A stretch of 64,000 nucleotides of DNA, taken from NCBI RefSeq assembly GCF_010550675.1, contig NZ_JAAGOA010000014.1:1-64000 (forward strand), read 5' to 3'. The DNA comes from Phytoactinopolyspora halotolerans (GTDB taxonomy: Bacteria > Actinomycetota > Actinomycetes > Jiangellales > Jiangellaceae). Shown one piece after another: positions 17,439-25,355 of this stretch (the stretch's first letter is position 1; each line of letters opens with the position of its first letter). Under the pieces are notes generated by a model, which searched no databases, was not told where the DNA came from, and saw only the letters and a program-made list of their open reading frames with translations. Position numbers and translations under genes: made by a program.

Positions 17439-18131
17439 ATGCCCTCCGTCGCCGCCACGCCGTGGAGTTCCGCCGCTGCCGACCGGCCCGCCGTGAACGA
17501 CTGCGAGGTGTTCGGCGACGGCTTCTGGGGCCAGCCGGTCAACGCATTGACCAGCCTCGCGTTCGTTCTGGTCGGGCTCGCGATCCTGATCGGGTATCGG
17601 AGAGGGGGCGCGACCCGGGTTGTCTACGGCGCACTGGTGGCCGCCACCGGTGTGGGATCCGTCGTCTTCCATGGTCCCGCACCGTCGTGGTCCGGGCTGC
17701 TCCACGACGTTCCGCTGGTGGCACTCGTCGCGTTCGTCGGGGTGGACGCCGCCTCGGACGTGGCCGGCCGCAGACTGTCCCCGCTGTGGTGGGTCCTGCC
17801 GACCATCGTGGCCGTGACGGTGAGCGAGATCGCGGACGCAGCGCGACCGGCGGCGCAGGGGGCGGTCGCCGCGCTGGCCATCGGTGCATGCGTGGTGCGC
17901 TGGTATCGACGCCCATTGCTGCGCCAGACCATGGCGACCGCGCTCGCGCTACTGACCGTCGGGGCTCTGATCGGCACGCTGTCCCGGAGCGGCGGGCCGC
18001 TGTGCGATCCAGACAGCGTGCTGCAAGGCCACGCCTTCTGGCACGTGCTGGCCGCCCTCGCGGTGTGGACGCTGACGCCGGTGATCTCCGAGCGCACCGG
18101 CTCGGTGCAGGTGGTACCTCAGGACCGCTGA
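17439..18131 (+). CDS. CREST-superfamily (ceramidase-like) membrane protein
   Basis: A 230-aa protein with seven likely membrane spans. It carries the superfamily's putative metal-site residues: GQPVNALTSLAF with Ser (first span), VVFHGPAPSW with His, LLHDVPL with His-Asp, and GHAFWHVLAALAV with two His in the last span. This matches alkaline-ceramidase-like hydrolases of the CREST superfamily. Its lipid substrate in bacteria is unknown. Its 3' end overlaps the convergent GlxA-type regulator gene by 13 nt. Confidence 0.8.
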   Translation: MPSVAATPWSSAAADRPAVNDCEVFGDGFWGQPVNALTSLAFVLVGLAILIGYRRGGATRVVYGALVAATGVGSVVFHGPAPSWSGLLHDVPLVALVAFVGVDAASDVAGRRLSPLWWVLPTIVAVTVSEIADAARPAAQGAVAALAIGACVVRWYRRPLLRQTMATALALLTVGALIGTLSRSGGPLCDPDSVLQGHAFWHVLAALAVWTLTPVISERTGSVQVVPQDR

Positions 18132-19102
18132 CGAGGCGGTGTGTACAACGCACGACGGTGCGCGGTGGGGGTGGTCGACAGGACGCGGCGGAAATGCTGT
18201 CGCAGGGCAACGGCCGATCCGAACCCGGAGCGCCGCGCGATCTCGTCGACGGTGAGGTCGGTCGTCTCCAGTAGTTCCTGTGCACGCTGGAGCCGACGCC
18301 GGATCAGCCATTGCATCGGCGTGGTACCGGTGCGAGCGCGGAACCAGCGGTTGAGCGTCCGCACGCTCGTCGAGGACTGGTCGGCGATGGTGGCGAGACT
18401 CAGGTCGCGGTCGAGGTGATCTTCCAGCCAGCGCAGCAGCGGCTCGAGGCGGTCGCCGCGCTCCGCGGGCGCGTGGTCCACGATCTGCGCCTGGTCGCCT
18501 GAGCGGTGGAACGGCAGCAGGGCGTGCTGGGCCGTCTGTGCGGCCACCGCGGAGCCATGATCGTGCTGGACCAGATGCAAGCACATGTCGATGCCCGCGG
18601 CTCCGCCCGCTGTGGTGACGATGTCACCATCGTCGATGTAGAGGACCGCGGCGTCGACCCGCACCGCCGGGTACCTGGCCGCGAACTGCGCGGTGTGGGT
18701 CCAGTGGATCGCGGCGCGGCGGCCGTCGAGCAGACCTGCCTCGGCGAGGACGGCGGCACCGTTGCAGAACGACATGATCCGGGCGCCGCGTTCGTGTGCG
18801 CGACGGAGCACGCTCACGATCTCTGCGGGAATCGAGGACGTGAGCGTGGTCGGGCTGAGGACGGCCACCGTGTCCGCGTCCGCCGCGTCGTGCCACGTGT
18901 GCGTCGTCCCGACCGTGAGTGCGGTGGTGCCTCCCAACCACAGCGAGGGACGCGTGTCCGAACCGCCGCAGAGCCGGATGTCGTAAAGCGGCGCACTGCC
19001 GTCAGGGATGCCGAGCGGGTATGCGGACCCGAACACTTCGGTGACCACCGACAGGTCGAAACCGCGGACCGGATCCCAGATCAAGACCGCCAGCGTGGAC
19101 AT
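18119..19102 (-). CDS. GlxA family transcriptional regulator (DJ-1/PfpI + AraC HTH)
   Basis: A 327-aa protein with an N-terminal DJ-1/PfpI-like amidotransferase-fold domain (residues 1-180, including MSFCNGAAVLAEAGLLDGR with the elbow cysteine and ATTHWxx-type IHWTHTAQF). Two AraC helix-turn-helix motifs follow (residues 220-315; RDLSLATIADQSSTSVRTLNRWF and VDEIARRSGFGSAVALRQHF). Such proteins sense small metabolites and activate transcription. The target is not evident. It starts leaderless, with TAGATT 6 nt upstream. Confidence 0.93.
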   Translation of the reverse strand: MSTLAVLIWDPVRGFDLSVVTEVFGSAYPLGIPDGSAPLYDIRLCGGSDTRPSLWLGGTTALTVGTTHTWHDAADADTVAVLSPTTLTSSIPAEIVSVLRRAHERGARIMSFCNGAAVLAEAGLLDGRRAAIHWTHTAQFAARYPAVRVDAAVLYIDDGDIVTTAGGAAGIDMCLHLVQHDHGSAVAAQTAQHALLPFHRSGDQAQIVDHAPAERGDRLEPLLRWLEDHLDRDLSLATIADQSSTSVRTLNRWFRARTGTTPMQWLIRRRLQRAQELLETTDLTVDEIARRSGFGSAVALRQHFRRVLSTTPTAHRRALYTPPRQRS

Positions 19103-19398
19103 GGCCAGAATCTATCGAAGAGCGGCATCGCCGGTGATCGCCGCCGTCGCACGTCTCGGCGAGCATCGACGATGTGTCCGCGATCCTCGCCGTACTGGTC
19201 CCAGCCGCCGGCCTGGCTCTGATGGTCGCCGCCGGCCGGCTCGTCGACCGCGGTGTCAGCCCGTATGCACATCGGTGGGCCCGGGGCCTTCTCGCGCGTG
19301 CGCACGAACGAGACGCGGAGACCAGGAACGGTCCAGGCCGGGCGTCCGGGCGAAAACCGCTCGCGTGGCGCCAGCGGCGTCCAGCACACTTAGGCCCC
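19103..19398. other. 296-nt intergenic region
   Basis: The leaderless -10 box TAGATT (19109-19114, minus strand) serves the GlxA-type gene. An open frame from 19171 runs in phase into the VOC gene and would encode one hydrophobic segment (ILAVLVPAAGLALMVAA). It has no family match and VOC proteins do not carry such an extension, so it is not annotated as coding. Nothing else was seen. Confidence 0.5.
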
Positions 19399-19821
19399 AT
19401 GACGGTTCGCATCCAATGCCTCTGCATCGACTCGCAGGATCCACGCCGCGTGGCCCAGTTCTGGCAGGACGCGCTCGGCTGGCGACGTACCTATGACTCC
19501 GACGACGAGGTGGCCCTCGAGCCGCCGGCCGGGAGCCGTGAGGACAGCGTGGTACCGGACCTGCTGTTCCTGCGAGTGCCCGAGTCCAAGACCGTGAAGA
19601 ACCGGCTCCACCTCGATCTGCGCCCGGACGACCAGAACGCAGAGGTGGAGCGGCTCATCGGGCTCGGCGCCACCCGGGTGGACGTCGGCCAGGCGGACGA
19701 CGTCTCGTGGGTGGTGCTGGCCGATCCGGAGGGCAACGAGTTCTGCGTGCTGGCGCCGCTGCGGCCCGAACACCAGGCCGAGTGGCGAGCGGCATACGAG
19801 TCGTACCAACCCGCTCCATGA
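19399..19821 (+). CDS. VOC family (glyoxalase-like) protein
   Basis: A 140-aa vicinal-oxygen-chelate fold protein of the Glyoxalase_6 type: it opens with a beta strand plus DSQDPRRVAQFWQDALGW, has NRLHLDLRPDD in the middle, and ends with VVLADPEGNEFCVLAP. Such proteins bind a metal and act as isomerases, dioxygenases or resistance proteins; many in this subgroup are uncharacterised. ATG 19399 matches homologues. The stop codon lies inside the long inverted repeat that follows. Confidence 0.85.
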   Translation: MTVRIQCLCIDSQDPRRVAQFWQDALGWRRTYDSDDEVALEPPAGSREDSVVPDLLFLRVPESKTVKNRLHLDLRPDDQNAEVERLIGLGATRVDVGQADDVSWVVLADPEGNEFCVLAPLRPEHQAEWRAAYESYQPAP

Positions 19822-19870
19822 TCATGAACAGTAACCGTTCACGTGGCACGGTAACTGTTCATGATCATGG
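19816..19870. terminator. Long inverted repeat between convergent genes
   Basis: Two 23-nt arms (19816-19838 and 19848-19870) pair at 22 of 23 positions around a 9-nt loop. The arms begin CCATGATCATGAACAG and end CTGTTCATGATCATGG. The repeat contains the stop codon of the VOC gene and ends 7 nt before the stop of the minus-strand permease. It is a very strong bidirectional terminator candidate. The arms are AT-richer than the surroundings. Confidence 0.75.
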
Positions 19871-19876
19871 GGACTG

Positions 19877-20827
19877 TCAGCCTTTGACGGCACCGGAGAC
19901 CAGGCCCGAGGTCATCCTGTTCTGAACGAACAGGAAGAACACGATCACCGGGATGGCGATCAGCGCGGATCCTGCCATGATGCCGGCCCAGTCGCTGGCG
20001 CGGTTGGCGTCGGTGAACGTCCGCAGCCACAACGGCAGCGTCATGTTCTCCGGGCGGGTCATGATGACCAGCGCGAGCGTGAACTCGTTCCACGCCTGCA
20101 GGAAGGCGTACACCCCGCTGGCGACGAGGCCCGGCGCCAGCAGCGGGAACGTGATCCGGAAGAAGGCCTGCGCCCGGCTGCACCCGTCGACCAGCGCGGC
20201 CTCCTCGAGATCCCGTGGCACGCCGGCGACGAACCCGCGCAGCATCCAGATGGTGAACGGCACGACCGCGGCTATGTACAGCAACGACAGCCCGACGACG
20301 CTGTTCAACAGCTGCCAGCCCTCCAGGAGCTTGAACTGGGAGATGAACAGCCCTTCGGCGGGGATCATCTGGATGACCAGCACGGCGAGGACGAAGGTCC
20401 GGCGCCCGCGGAACCTGAACCGGGACAGCGCCAGTGCGGCCAGGAACGCGAACAGCAACGCCGCCGCCACCGTGATGAGCGTGACCATCAGGCTGGTCCG
20501 GAGCGATGCGAGAAAGTCGCTGTCGAAGACTCGCTCGTACGCGGACAGCGTGCCGCCCAGCGGGATGAACGTCGGGTCTGGATTGCGGATCCGGTTGAAC
20601 GGCAGGAAGGAGCTGTTCACCATCCAGTAGACGGGAAACGCCCAGATGAGCGCGAGGACCACCGCGAGCGCGTTCCACATCCGGCGACGGCGGCCCGCGG
20701 CGGTCTTCCTCGCTCTCAGCGCGGGGCGCTGCGTTGTCCAGGTGGCATCGTCGGTATGGCGGGTCGCGGCGGCCGGCCGGGTGCCGCCGGTGTCGAGCAC
20801 GCTGCTGTCGGGGTGCCGTGTCGTCAT
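19877..20827 (-). CDS. Sugar ABC transporter permease (MalG type)
   Basis: A 316-aa permease with an N-terminal hydrophilic region (about 45 residues), six spans and the EAA loop DLEEAALVDGCSRAQAFFRI. It ends in VSGAVKG, as CUT1 MalG proteins do. ATG 20827 overlaps the TGA of the MalF-type gene by 4 nt (ATGA). The open frame continues far upstream, but the overlap start gives the normal length. Confidence 0.93.
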   Translation of the reverse strand: MTTRHPDSSVLDTGGTRPAAATRHTDDATWTTQRPALRARKTAAGRRRRMWNALAVVLALIWAFPVYWMVNSSFLPFNRIRNPDPTFIPLGGTLSAYERVFDSDFLASLRTSLMVTLITVAAALLFAFLAALALSRFRFRGRRTFVLAVLVIQMIPAEGLFISQFKLLEGWQLLNSVVGLSLLYIAAVVPFTIWMLRGFVAGVPRDLEEAALVDGCSRAQAFFRITFPLLAPGLVASGVYAFLQAWNEFTLALVIMTRPENMTLPLWLRTFTDANRASDWAGIMAGSALIAIPVIVFFLFVQNRMTSGLVSGAVKG

Positions 20828-21819
20828 CGCGTCAGCTCCTCGTCGTCGCGGATCAGCACCCGCACGTAGTACAGGCTCAGCCCGACCGTGATCAGCAGCA
20901 CGAACCAGGAGGCGGCCGCGGCCAGCCCGAACTGTCCCTCGCCGAGACCCAGCCGGTAGATGTAGGTGCCGATCAGGTTCGTCTCCCGGGTGACGCCGCC
21001 CGCGTCCTGCAGCACGAAGATCTGGGTGAAGACCTTGAGGTCCCAGATGATCTGGAGCAGGCCGACGATCAGCAGGACCGGCTTGACCAGGGGGACGGTG
21101 ATCAGCCGGAACCGTGCCCGCGCGGAAGCGCCGTCGATGGCCGCCGCCTCCTCCAGCTCGACCGGAACCTGCATCAGGCCGGCGTAGACGGCGAACGCCA
21201 CGAACGGCACACTCATCCAGACCACGACGACGCCGGCGACGATGAAGAATGACAACGGCTCGATCAGCCACGAGTGCCCGGCGAAACCGTCCAGGCCGAT
21301 GCTGGTCAGCAGCCAGTTGACGATGCCGTACTGGGCGTCGAACAGCCATTGCCACACGGTCAGCGACGCCAGGTGCGGCATCGCCCAGGCCAGCAGCAAG
21401 GAGATCTGCAGGGCCAGCCGGACACCTCGGCTCACCACGGTCATCAGGACCGCGAGGGCGGTCCCGATCACCATCGTGGTGGCCGCGACGAGCAGGCAGA
21501 ACGCGATCGACCTGGCGATGACCGTCCAGAGGTAGGAGTCGCTGAGCAGCCGGGTGTAATTGTCGACGCCCACCCACTCCGGCGGCTGGCCGAACTGCTG
21601 AGCCAGGCCGTACTCCTGGAATGACATCACCGCCTGCCGGAACAGCGGGTATCCGAGCGCTGCCAGGAGCACGGCCAGAGCCGGGACGAGCAGGACGTAG
21701 GGCATCGTTCGGCGGCCGCTGCGGCGGCCCTTCCGGCGGGATGCCGTGCGTCGGCGGGCGGCGGTGGAAGGCCCCGGGTCCTCCCGCCGCCCGCCGTGGA
21801 CGGTCACAGGCGGCGTCAC
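20824..21819 (-). CDS. Sugar ABC transporter permease (MalF type)
   Basis: A 331-aa permease with a basic N-terminal tail, six spans and the EAA loop ELEEAAAIDGASARARFRLI near residue 220. It begins with GTG at 21819 and lies 41 nt after the binding-protein gene. It forms the channel with the following MalG-type protein; no ATPase gene is present, so a shared MsiK-like ATPase is presumed. Confidence 0.92.
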   Translation of the reverse strand: MTPPVTVHGGRREDPGPSTAARRRTASRRKGRRSGRRTMPYVLLVPALAVLLAALGYPLFRQAVMSFQEYGLAQQFGQPPEWVGVDNYTRLLSDSYLWTVIARSIAFCLLVAATTMVIGTALAVLMTVVSRGVRLALQISLLLAWAMPHLASLTVWQWLFDAQYGIVNWLLTSIGLDGFAGHSWLIEPLSFFIVAGVVVVWMSVPFVAFAVYAGLMQVPVELEEAAAIDGASARARFRLITVPLVKPVLLIVGLLQIIWDLKVFTQIFVLQDAGGVTRETNLIGTYIYRLGLGEGQFGLAAAASWFVLLITVGLSLYYVRVLIRDDEELTR

Positions 21820-21860
21820 GCCGTACCTCCACTGGGTTGACGGATCAGCATCCGGCCGCG

Positions 21861-23195
21861 TCAGTCGAGTTGCTCGGTGATGGAGGCGTCCGCATCCGCG
21901 GCCAGCTGCTCGACGTCGCCGCCGTTGGCGATCGCGACGAAGAGGTCTTCCAGCACCCGCGAGCCCTCCACGACCGCCCAGTTCGCTGCGGCCGGCGTGA
22001 GCTTGGCGTTGGTCACGGCCTCGATCGATGCGGTCGCGAACTCGTCGTCGCCCAGTCCGTCGGCGAGTGACATCTTGGCCGGGGTGAGCCCGTTCTCCGC
22101 GTACTGCGCCTGGAAGTCGTCGCTGAGGATCAGCTCGACGAGGCTACGGGCCAGCTCCTGATTCTGCGAATTGGCCGAGATCGCGATGTTCGATCCGCCG
22201 AGCAGTACGGGAGCGGGTTCGCCGTCGCTTCCCGGCATGGCGAATACGCCGACGTTCTCCATCATCTCCGGGCAGCCGATCTCCTCGTTGTCGATGCTCC
22301 AGCGCACCCAGCCGGGAGCGGAGAGCATGCCGACCTCACCGGCGCAGAACGGAACCTGGGGGTCGGCCTCGTTGCCGTCCTTCGGGGCGCCCGACGCCTC
22401 GGTGAACAGCTGCTGGGCGCGCTCCAGACCTTCGATCGACTCCGGCGTGGACAGGGCTCCGTGCCACTCGTCGCCTTCTTGCACAGCGAGCTCGCCGCCG
22501 GAGTCCCAGAGGAAGGTCACGCCGTTGCGCCAGTCCTGGCCGGGGAACCAGAACCCGGAGAAGTTCTGCATGTCGTCGTTGTCCTGCTTCAGCGTGACCG
22601 CGGCGTCGACGAACTCCTCCATGGTGGCCGGCACCTCGAGGCCGGATTCGGCGAAGAGGTCCTTGCGGTAGAAGACGTACTTCGACCCGGCGTACAGCGG
22701 TACGGCGTAGGTCTGGCCGTCGACGCTGCCGGCGTCGACGAAGCCTTGGAGTAGGTCGTCGCCGCCGAGATCGCCCAGCATGTCGGTGAGGTCGGAGAAG
22801 GCGCCCACCGTGGTGAATGTCGGTGCCTGCGTGTTGCCGATCTCCACGACGTCCGGTGTCTCCGAGGCGCTGCCGAGGGACGTGGTGAGCCGGTCGACCA
22901 GCCCTTCCCACTGCTGCTCCTCGATCACCAGCGTGGAGCCGGGGTTCTGCTCCTCGAAGGCCTCGATCAGCCAGTCGCGCATGGTATCCGGTGTGTCACC
23001 GCCGTTGAGCCAGAGCCGGATCTCGGCGGGCTCCGGCGCCTGTGCATCCTCACCGTCGTCGCCCGACGTGTCGTCGCCCGCGGCGGCCTGGGCCTCGTCG
23101 GTGGAATCCGTGTCGCCGCCGTCGTCCCCGCCGCAGGCGGAGAGTGCGAGCGCGGCCGTGGCGAGTCCGGTCAGCAGGATTCGTGTGGTCCTCAT
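21861..23195 (-). CDS. Sugar ABC transporter substrate-binding lipoprotein
   Basis: A 444-aa extracellular sugar-binding protein. ATG 23195 is chosen because GGAAGGA precedes it and it gives a lipoprotein signal (MRTTRILLTG..., lipobox LALSAC, cysteine near residue 21). A Asp/Glu/Ala-rich linker and SBP_bac_1 fold follow (EIRLWLNGGDTPDTMRDW; YAVPLYAGSKYVFYRKDLF; LLGGSNIAISANS). The motif set resembles the N,N'-diacetylchitobiose/cellobiose-type group, but the ligand is not fixed. Its promoter carries an operator matching that of the nearby ROK gene. Confidence 0.92.
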   Translation of the reverse strand: MRTTRILLTGLATAALALSACGGDDGGDTDSTDEAQAAAGDDTSGDDGEDAQAPEPAEIRLWLNGGDTPDTMRDWLIEAFEEQNPGSTLVIEEQQWEGLVDRLTTSLGSASETPDVVEIGNTQAPTFTTVGAFSDLTDMLGDLGGDDLLQGFVDAGSVDGQTYAVPLYAGSKYVFYRKDLFAESGLEVPATMEEFVDAAVTLKQDNDDMQNFSGFWFPGQDWRNGVTFLWDSGGELAVQEGDEWHGALSTPESIEGLERAQQLFTEASGAPKDGNEADPQVPFCAGEVGMLSAPGWVRWSIDNEEIGCPEMMENVGVFAMPGSDGEPAPVLLGGSNIAISANSQNQELARSLVELILSDDFQAQYAENGLTPAKMSLADGLGDDEFATASIEAVTNAKLTPAAANWAVVEGSRVLEDLFVAIANGGDVEQLAADADASITEQLD

Positions 23196-23243
23196 GGTTG
23201 GTCCTTCCGGGAGGTGTCGGGCATGAACCGGCACGTCAAGCAC

Positions 23244-23298
23244 TACTGGAAAGATTCCTATCAGTAGTTGGACCTCTAAAGTAAGGTTTGTTTCCAGT
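23244..23298. promoter_or_regulatory. ROK-type operator and half-site upstream of ABC operon
   Basis: Positions 23244-23266 read TACTGGAAA, five spacer bases, then CTATCAGTA; the outer 7 bp (ACTACTG/CAGTAGT, 23243-23267 region) pair perfectly. A further half-site TTTCCAGT lies at 23291-23298. The same 23-nt layout is found before the ROK repressor gene. The element lies about 50-100 nt upstream of the binding-protein start, where it could block RNA polymerase. Confidence 0.6.
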
Positions 23299-23366
23299 TT
23301 TTCGCGTCACAGTTGAGTAACACCGGGTGTGCAGTGTGATCGGCCGACCTTGTCCGTGCCTGGGGT

Positions 23367-23372
23367 TAGCCT
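23367..23372 (+). promoter_or_regulatory. -10 box, leaderless start of hydrolase gene
   Basis: TAGCCT lies 7 nt before ATG 23380 with no ribosome site. Confidence 0.4.
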
Positions 23373-23379
23373 CGTGATC

Positions 23380-24081
23380 ATGGCGGATGCGCGCTCGGGC
23401 CGGGCAACGTATGACGGGTGCCTGGTCTGGTATCGAATATCCGGCAGCGGGCCACCGCTGGTGCTGATCCGGCAGAACCGGGTTCCGAAGAATGACCAGC
23501 AGCTCGCTCTGTTCGCTGGCCGGTTCACCGCCATTCAGGTGACGCCGGTCGGCTTCGGGGCCAGTGACCGCCCGGTTGGCTATCGCCCGCCGGGTGGAAT
23601 CGCACCGTCCATCCTTGCCGCACTTGACCAGGAAGGGATCGACCGGTTTGTGGTTCGGGGATATTCGCAGGGCGGAGCGATGGCGGCGGTGGTCGCTCAG
23701 GCGACACGGAGAGTGTGCGCGATGATCGCGGATGGCTCGCCCGTCATCGGGGTTCCCACGCCTGGAACACTTCGCCGGTTGGATAAGGAACCCCGGCTCC
23801 CGGTGGGGGCGCACGCGTTCTGGCACTACTACGCCGGCTTTGAATGGGATCGGGAGCTGACGACAATGGAGTGCACCAAGATCGTATATTTCGGATCGGA
23901 GGATCGATCCACGGCGAGCCAAGTCCGGCGGAGCCGGGAGCGATTGATCGCATGCGGCGTGGATGTCTTCGAGTTCTCCAGCCTTGACCATCGAACCTGT
24001 GGAAGCGGCACCGACGCGGAGCGCCGCGTCGTGCCGACGCTGCTCGACGCGCTTGATGCTGCTCTGCCTTCGGGCTGGTGA
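23380..24081 (+). CDS. Alpha/beta hydrolase
   Basis: A 233-aa alpha/beta-hydrolase-fold protein with the nucleophile elbow GYSQGGAMA (Ser near residue 100) and a C-terminal SSLDHRTCG that supplies the likely catalytic His. The oxyanion-side sequence (GPPLVLIRQNRVP) departs from the usual HG motif, so the reaction is uncertain. Length is a little short for the family. It sits alone between the ABC operon promoter and the ROK gene. Its codon usage is less GC-biased than that of the neighbouring transporter genes, which may mean later acquisition. Confidence 0.75.
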   Translation: MADARSGRATYDGCLVWYRISGSGPPLVLIRQNRVPKNDQQLALFAGRFTAIQVTPVGFGASDRPVGYRPPGGIAPSILAALDQEGIDRFVVRGYSQGGAMAAVVAQATRRVCAMIADGSPVIGVPTPGTLRRLDKEPRLPVGAHAFWHYYAGFEWDRELTTMECTKIVYFGSEDRSTASQVRRSRERLIACGVDVFEFSSLDHRTCGSGTDAERRVVPTLLDALDAALPSGW

Positions 24082-24113
24082 TGACCTCCCTTGGGACCGT
24101 GCCCGAGCTCGGG

Positions 24114-25286
24114 TCAGCGCTGGTCGGCGAAGATGGACATGCGCGCCTTCTCTACGGCGGTGAGCGTGGCTCCACGCAGGACAGGGGCATCGGTCACGAG
24201 CGCGGGGACGACCTTGGGATGAACGGGCGCGATGTTCTGCACCGCGGTGGCGACCATGTCGCACAGTGGTTCGCCGCCGGCTGCGCCGACGTCACCGGCG
24301 ACGACGACGAGCGCCGGATCGACCACCGCACACACCGCCGCGACGCCGAGCGCGAGCCGGTCGGCGAAGGCGTGTAGAAAGTCGTCGGCGGCCGTGTCTG
24401 ACGTCCGCACGAGCGCGGCTCGCACAGCCTGGGCGGCGCCATCGGCGACCATGCCGTGCTCGCGGGCGAGGTCGGAGATGGCCGCTGCGCCGGCGAGTGC
24501 CTGGAACCCTCCCTTGGCGGGCACGTCGATGCTGGCCGGCGACGGTACGCCGGGCACCGGAAGGTAACCGATCTCTCCGGCCGCTCCGGTGGCGCCGCGG
24601 TGGATGTGCCCGCTCAGCGCCACCGCAAGGCCGACGCCGCGGCCGACCCAGAGCAGGACCATGTCGTCGACGTTGTGGCCGGCGCCTTCGGAGCGTTCGG
24701 CGACAGCGGCGAGGTTCACGTCGTTCTCGAACGTCAGCTCACACCCCAGGTCGGTGGCGAGGGTCTGGCGGAGTCCGTGGTGCCAGCCCGGAAGATCGAA
24801 GGAGAGCTCCACATCGCCGGTCACCGGGTCCACCACACCGGGAATGCCGATCACCACGTCGTCCACCTGATCCACGGTGATGCCGGCGTCCTCCGCGACC
24901 CTGACGACCGTCGTGTGGATCAGTGCCTGTGGATCGTCGGTGTCGCTGACCGCTCCGTCGATCCGTCCGACCACGGTGCCGGTGACATCGGCGACGGTGG
25001 CGCGCAGTCGGCCGGGGTTGAGCTCGACGCCGATACCGTAGGCACAGTCATTGCGCACCGCGTACAACTCCGCGCTCGGTCCACGCCCCGCCGACTGGCT
25101 GCCCACCACCTGGACGAGATGGCGTTCCTGTAAGCGGGAGAGCAGTTGCGAGGCGGTGACCTTGGACAGACCGGTCCGGCGACCCAGGTCCACGCGGGTG
25201 AGCGGGCCCTCCCGGAGCAGCAACTCCAGAGCGCTCTGATCGTTCAACGAGCGCAGAAGACTCGGGGTGGCGGGGCGTCGGGGCAT
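24114..25286 (-). CDS. ROK family transcriptional repressor (NagC/XylR type)
   Basis: A 390-aa regulator with an N-terminal winged helix (residues about 10-75; LTRVDLGRRTGLSKVTASQLLSRL) and a ROK sugar-kinase-like domain. The domain has the phosphate loop region VVIGIPGVVDPVTGDV, but lacks the full CxxC zinc cluster (GAAGEIGYLPVP is present instead). Regulators of this type bind sugars and repress uptake genes. A near-perfect palindrome lies just upstream of its start, and a related one precedes the adjacent ABC operon, so autorepression and control of that operon are likely. Confidence 0.9.
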   Translation of the reverse strand: MPRRPATPSLLRSLNDQSALELLLREGPLTRVDLGRRTGLSKVTASQLLSRLQERHLVQVVGSQSAGRGPSAELYAVRNDCAYGIGVELNPGRLRATVADVTGTVVGRIDGAVSDTDDPQALIHTTVVRVAEDAGITVDQVDDVVIGIPGVVDPVTGDVELSFDLPGWHHGLRQTLATDLGCELTFENDVNLAAVAERSEGAGHNVDDMVLLWVGRGVGLAVALSGHIHRGATGAAGEIGYLPVPGVPSPASIDVPAKGGFQALAGAAAISDLAREHGMVADGAAQAVRAALVRTSDTAADDFLHAFADRLALGVAAVCAVVDPALVVVAGDVGAAGGEPLCDMVATAVQNIAPVHPKVVPALVTDAPVLRGATLTAVEKARMSIFADQR

Positions 25287-25296
25287 GATGACTCCG

Positions 25297-25319
25297 TATT
25301 GGAAACAATATTTCCAGTA
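25297..25319. promoter_or_regulatory. Palindromic operator of the ROK repressor
   Basis: A 23-nt palindrome runs from TATTGGAAA to TTTCCAGTA around a 5-nt AT-rich centre, ending about 11 nt before the ATG at 25286. A GGAG ribosome site lies between. The arms match the operator-like element before the ABC binding-protein gene at 23244. Confidence 0.65.
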
Positions 25320-25355
25320 AGCTTCTCGTGGACAGAGTACCGCCTGCGGAGGAGG

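Noticed and set aside
19171-19398. N-terminal hydrophobic extension in phase with the VOC gene
   Set aside because: VOC proteins of this group start at MTVRIQ-like sequence; no homologous extension is known to me, and the segment has no ribosome site. It may be a remnant but cannot be supported.
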